Source: Lentzea kentuckyensis | Lineage (GTDB): Bacteria; Actinomycetota; Actinomycetes; Mycobacteriales; Pseudonocardiaceae | DNA length: 64,000 nt | Assembly (NCBI RefSeq): GCF_002150765.1 | Contig: NZ_MUYM01000072.1 | Span: 86,617 to 150,616 of the forward strand | Direction of reading: 5' to 3' | Shown here: in pieces, positions 60,388 through 64,000 of the stretch | Layout of the letters: every line of letters begins with the position of its first letter | Position numbering within the stretch: the stretch's first letter is position 1 | The notes under the pieces: model-generated | What the model was told of the DNA's origin: nothing | Databases searched by the model: none | Seen by the model: the letters and a program-made list of their open reading frames with translations, nothing else | Position numbers and translations under genes: made by a program

Positions 60388-61529
60388 GCCGGTACGGGTG
60401 CGATCGCCGCGGGCAGGTGGATGGACACGCGCAGACCGCCTTCCGGCCGGGCCACCAGTTCCAGCCGTCCGTCGTGGGCGGCGGCGACGGAGGCCACAAT
60501 GGACAGACCGAGGCCCGCGGTGCCGGTGCGGTCGTCGCCGAGCCGTTCGAACGGCAGCATGAGCCGGTCGACGTCCCGCTGGTCGAGCACCCGTCCGCCG
60601 GTGTCGACGACCAGCACCGTCTCGTTCGCGGCCGCCGATCCGGAGATCCTGATCCAGCCGTTGTTCTCGTTGTGCGTGACGGCGTTGTCGACGACGTTGC
60701 CGACCAGTCGGGCCAACAGCGCCGGGCTGCCACAGGTCGTCATCGCCGGCGGCAGGTCCACCGTCACGGTGAGGCCCTTGTTCTGCGCGTCGGCGCTCCT
60801 TTCGCGCAGCGCCGCGTCGACGAGATCACCGAGCTCGACGGGGGCGGCGTCGGCCAGCGCGCCGTGTTGTGCCCGCGCCAGCACGAGAAACCCGTCGAGC
60901 AGGTGGTCGACCCGGTCCAGCTGGGTCCGCAGGCGGTCCGCCAGCCGCAGCGTCGAGGCGGCCGGGTCGGGCTTGGCGACCGCGACGTCCAGTGACGCGC
61001 GCATCGTCGCCAGCGGCGTGCGGAGTTCGTGGGAGGCGTTGGCGACGAAGCGGCGCTGGGCGGTGAACGACGCCTCGAGCCGTTCGAGCAGCTCGTCGAT
61101 GGTGTCGGCGAGATCCTTCACCTCGTCGGCCGGACCGGTGACGGCCAGCCGCTGGTCCAGGCTGTCGGCGGAGATGCGCCGGGTGGCACCGGTGATGAGT
61201 CGCAACGGCCGCAGCACGCGCTGGGCCAGTCCCCGGCCGATCAGCAACGAGATCACCGCCATCACGACGAGCGCCAGCAGCGAGCCGATCAGCAACTGGC
61301 GGGCCTGCTGGTCGTGCACGGTGCTCAACTGCTCCTCCAGCAGCCGGACCCGCAGCTCGGCGTCGGGACCGCCCTGCTCGACCGGGTTCCCGGACGGGGC
61401 CACGTTGCTCATGCGCCCACCGGAGAGCAGGAACGTCAGCAGCAGCAACCCGGCACCGGACAACAGGAACACCACGGCGTACAAGATCGTGAACCGCCAC
61501 CGCACGGTTCCTCTGCGCTGCCCGATCAT
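60384..61529 (-). CDS. Membrane sensor histidine kinase
   Basis: 381 residues: two transmembrane helices (about 10-35 and 80-105) flank a small extracytoplasmic sensor, then a HAMP linker, a dimerisation domain with FVANASHELRTPL (phosphoacceptor His) and an ATP-binding domain with N-box NVVDNAVTHNE and G-box GTAGLGLSIV. Start at 61529 gives the first membrane helix; the ORF's earlier ATG at 61565 adds a non-membrane tail. It is divergent from the membrane protein gene, with only 85 bp between the starts. Confidence 0.94.
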   Translation of the reverse strand: MIGQRRGTVRWRFTILYAVVFLLSGAGLLLLTFLLSGGRMSNVAPSGNPVEQGGPDAELRVRLLEEQLSTVHDQQARQLLIGSLLALVVMAVISLLIGRGLAQRVLRPLRLITGATRRISADSLDQRLAVTGPADEVKDLADTIDELLERLEASFTAQRRFVANASHELRTPLATMRASLDVAVAKPDPAASTLRLADRLRTQLDRVDHLLDGFLVLARAQHGALADAAPVELGDLVDAALRERSADAQNKGLTVTVDLPPAMTTCGSPALLARLVGNVVDNAVTHNENNGWIRISGSAAANETVLVVDTGGRVLDQRDVDRLMLPFERLGDDRTGTAGLGLSIVASVAAAHDGRLELVARPEGGLRVSIHLPAAIAPVPA

Positions 61530-61614
61530 GCCTTCAGCATGCCCTGGCCGACCTAACAACGGCATGACAACCGCGGTTCGGCCCGTGTTGGGTGCCGCTG
61601 CCTAGAACAGACAC

Positions 61615-63084
61615 ATGCCGACCACCGACCTCCTCCGCCGGGAGTGGACCGCGTTCCGCACCCCGGGCCGCCTCACCGCTCTCGCCCTCGCCGCCCTCAC
61701 GATCATCGCGCTGGGTCTGCTCACCGCCGTGAGCAACCGTTCGTCCTGCGACGACCCCTGCCCGGCGGTGCCCACCGCCGACGACGGCTCCGTCGTGAGC
61801 GACGGGTTCTGGTTCCGCCATCGCGACCTGGGCGAGCAGGGCAGCATCACGGTCCGGCTGACCTCGATGACCGGGACGATCACCTATCCCCCGCCCGGCC
61901 ACGACCAGATCGTGCCCGGACTGGTGCCGTGGGCGAAGGCCGGGATCATCATCAAGGACGGCGTGCGCCAGGGCTCGCAGTACGCCGCGCTGATGCTGAC
62001 CGGCGGCCACGGCGTGCGCTTCCAGCACAACTACCGGTACGACGTCGCCGGGAGCGCCACCGGGCAGTCACCTCGCTGGCTGCGCCTGACCCGTGCGGGC
62101 GGCACCATCACCGGCTCCGAGTCGGCCGACGGCGAGCACTGGCAGACCGTGGCGACCGCGACGCTCGACCTTCCCGCCACCGCGCAGGTCGGCCTCTTCG
62201 CGACCTCACCCGGCGACCTCAGCCTCCACAGGGTCGGTCTCGGCGGCGCGACCGAACAGGTCAGGTTCACCCAGGCGGTCGGCGTCTTCGACAACGTCAC
62301 CGTGGAGGGCGGCACCGGTGGCGCGTGGCAGAGCGAGCCGGTCGGCGAGATGAACCACACCGACTGGGAAAAGAACCACAACGCGTCCGGGGCCGTGGAG
62401 AAGGACGGCGTCGTCACCGTCAGCGGCGCCGGCGACATCGGCCCGCTCGGTGAAGGCCGCGCACGCGGTGTCGAAAGCTCCCTGATCGGCCTGGTGATCG
62501 CGCTGATCATCGTGATCGTCGTCGCGGCCCGCCACGGTGCCCGCACGGCACACGGCTCCCGGCCGGTGATCGCCGCGCGTGCGGCGATCACCGGGGCAGC
62601 CGCCTTCGTCACCGGACTGGTCGCCACCGGCATCGTTCTCCCGCTGTGCACCGCGATCCTGAAGGGCAACGGCATCCCGGTGGCGCCGATCTCCGTGCTG
62701 ACCACCGTGCGGGTGGTCGTCGGCGTCGCGGCGGTGCTGGCACTCTGCGCCGTCCTCGCGCACGCGCTCGGGGTGTGGGTGCGCCGCGGCTGGGCAGCAG
62801 TCCTCATCGGACTGTCGTTGATCGCCCTGCCGTACGCCGTGACGGCGTTGCCGCTGCTGCCCGACCCGGTCTCCCAGTGGCTGTTGCGGCTGACTCCGGC
62901 GGCCGCGTTCGCCGTCCAGCAGACGACGGTGGAGTACCCGCAGGTGATCGCGCACTACGCACCGTCGGCCGGGTACTACCCGCTGCCCTGGTGGGCCGGC
63001 GTCATGGTGCTCTGCGCGTACACCACCGTCGTCGTGTGGACAGCCGTGCGCCGCGAACCGGCTACGGAGCCCGACTGGCGATAG
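61615..63084 (+). CDS. Polytopic membrane protein with an embedded extracytoplasmic lectin-like domain
   Basis: 489 residues: one N-terminal membrane helix, an extracytoplasmic beta-rich domain (about 45-280) resembling DUF1349/concanavalin-like domains (DGFWFRHRDL, WAKAGIIIKDG, GSESADGEHWQTVATATLDLP, VGLFATSPG), then about six membrane helices (about 285-480). Such proteins resemble ABC-2-type permeases with a large first loop, but no ATPase gene is beside it. It is divergent from the two-component system and possibly regulated by it. Its 3' end overlaps the end of the convergent permease gene by 23 bp. Confidence 0.66.
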   Translation: MPTTDLLRREWTAFRTPGRLTALALAALTIIALGLLTAVSNRSSCDDPCPAVPTADDGSVVSDGFWFRHRDLGEQGSITVRLTSMTGTITYPPPGHDQIVPGLVPWAKAGIIIKDGVRQGSQYAALMLTGGHGVRFQHNYRYDVAGSATGQSPRWLRLTRAGGTITGSESADGEHWQTVATATLDLPATAQVGLFATSPGDLSLHRVGLGGATEQVRFTQAVGVFDNVTVEGGTGGAWQSEPVGEMNHTDWEKNHNASGAVEKDGVVTVSGAGDIGPLGEGRARGVESSLIGLVIALIIVIVVAARHGARTAHGSRPVIAARAAITGAAAFVTGLVATGIVLPLCTAILKGNGIPVAPISVLTTVRVVVGVAAVLALCAVLAHALGVWVRRGWAAVLIGLSLIALPYAVTALPLLPDPVSQWLLRLTPAAAFAVQQTTVEYPQVIAHYAPSAGYYPLPWWAGVMVLCAYTTVVVWTAVRREPATEPDWR

Positions 63085-64000
63085 CGGAAGCGCTCCGGCG
63101 GCCGCGCACCACGCCGACCGCCACCACGACCGCCGCGACCAGCAGGCTCAGCAACAACTGGGAACGGGCGTCGGCGTCGAACAGCATGCCCACGAGCAGG
63201 CCCACCATGCCGACGATCGCCGCCCAGGTCAGGTACGGGTAGCCCCACATGCGCAACGTGAGCCGCTCGGGCGTCTGCTGTTCCAGGTGCCGCCGCATCC
63301 GCAACTGCGACACGGCGATGGCGAGCCACACGAAGACGGCCACCGCGCCGGACGAGTTGACCAGGAAGAGGAACACCGTGTCCGGCGAGAGGTAGTTCAG
63401 CGCCACCGTGGCGAACCCGACGACGGTGGAGGCCAGCACCGCGGCCGTCGGCACTCCGCGGCGGGAGACCCGGCCGAGCACGGCGGGAGCCTCACCTCGC
63501 CGGGAGAGCGAGAAGACCATCCGGGAGGCGGTGAACAGGCCCGAGTTCAGGCAGGACAGCACCGAGGTGAGCACCACGGCGTCCATGACCACCGCGGCGG
63601 CGGGAAGACCGAGGGTGTCCAGCACCGCGACGTACGGGCTCTTGGCGACGTTGGCGTCGTCCCACGGCAGCAGCGTGACGACGACGGCGATCGAACCGAT
63701 GTAGAAGACGAGGATGCGCCACACCACCGACTTCACCGCGGCGCGCACGGCCTGCACGGGGTTGGCCGACTCGCCCGCCGCGACGGTGGCGATCTCCGCG
63801 CCGAAGAAGGAGAAGACCACGACGAGCATCGCCGCGAAGACCGGACCGGTGCCCTGCGGGAAGAAGCCGCCGTGCCCGGTGAGGTTGTCGAGACCGGGCG
63901 AGGTGAAGCCCGGCAGGAGGCCGCCGATCGCCAGCACGCCCAGCACGAGGAACACGGTGATCGCCGCGACCTTGATGCCCGCGAACCAGAACTCGAACTC
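63062..64000 (-). CDS. APC-family amino-acid permease (cut by window end)
   Basis: At least 312 residues of the C-terminal two-thirds of an amino-acid permease; the gene continues past 64000. EFEFWFAGIKVAAITVFLVLG, FFGAEIATVAAGESANPVQAV and SCLNSGLFTASRMVFSLSRRGEAP are hallmarks of the AAT/GabP-like permeases. The C-terminus is short and basic. Proton-coupled uptake of an amino acid or GABA-like substrate is expected. The 3' end overlaps the convergent membrane protein gene (63062-63084). Confidence 0.92.
   Translation of the reverse strand, partial: EFEFWFAGIKVAAITVFLVLGVLAIGGLLPGFTSPGLDNLTGHGGFFPQGTGPVFAAMLVVVFSFFGAEIATVAAGESANPVQAVRAAVKSVVWRILVFYIGSIAVVVTLLPWDDANVAKSPYVAVLDTLGLPAAAVVMDAVVLTSVLSCLNSGLFTASRMVFSLSRRGEAPAVLGRVSRRGVPTAAVLASTVVGFATVALNYLSPDTVFLFLVNSSGAVAVFVWLAIAVSQLRMRRHLEQQTPERLTLRMWGYPYLTWAAIVGMVGLLVGMLFDADARSQLLLSLLVAAVVVAVGVVRGRRSASAIASRAP

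Noticed and set aside
1..64000. A biosynthetic gene cluster, prophage or integrative element
   Set aside because: No polyketide, peptide synthetase, integrase, phage structural or conjugation genes were found; the only mobile element is the IS110.

Overview
The window is high-GC actinobacterial DNA. Secreted multidomain hydrolases with CBM2 and ricin-type (CBM13) modules, LacI/GntR regulators, GTG and TTG starts, and Thermobifida-like Cel6A and Cel6B enzymes all point to a soil actinomycete. A Pseudonocardiales member (Lentzea/Saccharothrix-like) is my best guess, but it is inferred from gene content only. No rRNA, tRNA or CRISPR array was seen.

Positions 1-49,030 form an unusually dense plant cell-wall degradation island. 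From left to right it holds: a GH39-like enzyme, a GH54 arabinofuranosidase and a GH9 endoglucanase (rightward). Next comes a leftward operon CE3 - CBM2/GH62 - GH27/CBM13 - CBM2/GH43 (12,868 down to 6,707). Then come a LacI and a GntR regulator, a secreted beta-helix protein, and a Cel6A-like endoglucanase (leftward). A long rightward operon follows (19,475-31,809): GH10 xylanase/CBM2, GH43/CBM6, CE1/CBM2, GH95/CBM13 and four tandem feruloyl-esterase-like enzymes. Beyond it lie a second LacI regulator, a Cel6B-like exocellulase, a CE2 esterase, a secreted phosphoesterase pair (EEP/jacalin and PHP), a GH5 cellulase, a GntR regulator, a single-chain GH10-CBM13-GH62 enzyme and a large GH2 beta-galactosidase with CBM13. 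Together these could strip cellulose and feruloylated, acetylated, arabinosylated and galactosylated xylan outside the cell. No sugar importer lies in the island, so uptake must be encoded elsewhere.

Regulation is legible. The perfect 14-bp CebR-type palindrome TGGGAGCGCTCCCA lies in front of the GH9 and Cel6B genes, with variants before the GH10 operon and beside the Cel6B/CE2 interval. A composite operator (GCTAAAA, a GTNAGCG-type palindrome, TTTAGC) overlaps the -35 boxes of both the CE3 operon and the Cel6A gene. Several genes are translationally coupled through ATGA or TGATG overlaps, and hairpin terminators mark unit ends.

The remaining 15 kb is unrelated: a MatC-type dicarboxylate carrier and a PrpF-family isomerase divergent from a LysR regulator; a type VII secretion-associated module (YbaB/EbfC-like protein, EspC-like partner, toxin with a C-terminal HH nuclease-like domain) split by an IS110 transposase; a DUF47/PiT phosphate uptake pair; remnants of luxR, recQ and DUF2231 genes; a two-component system; a membrane protein with an embedded lectin-like domain; and an amino-acid permease cut by the window end.
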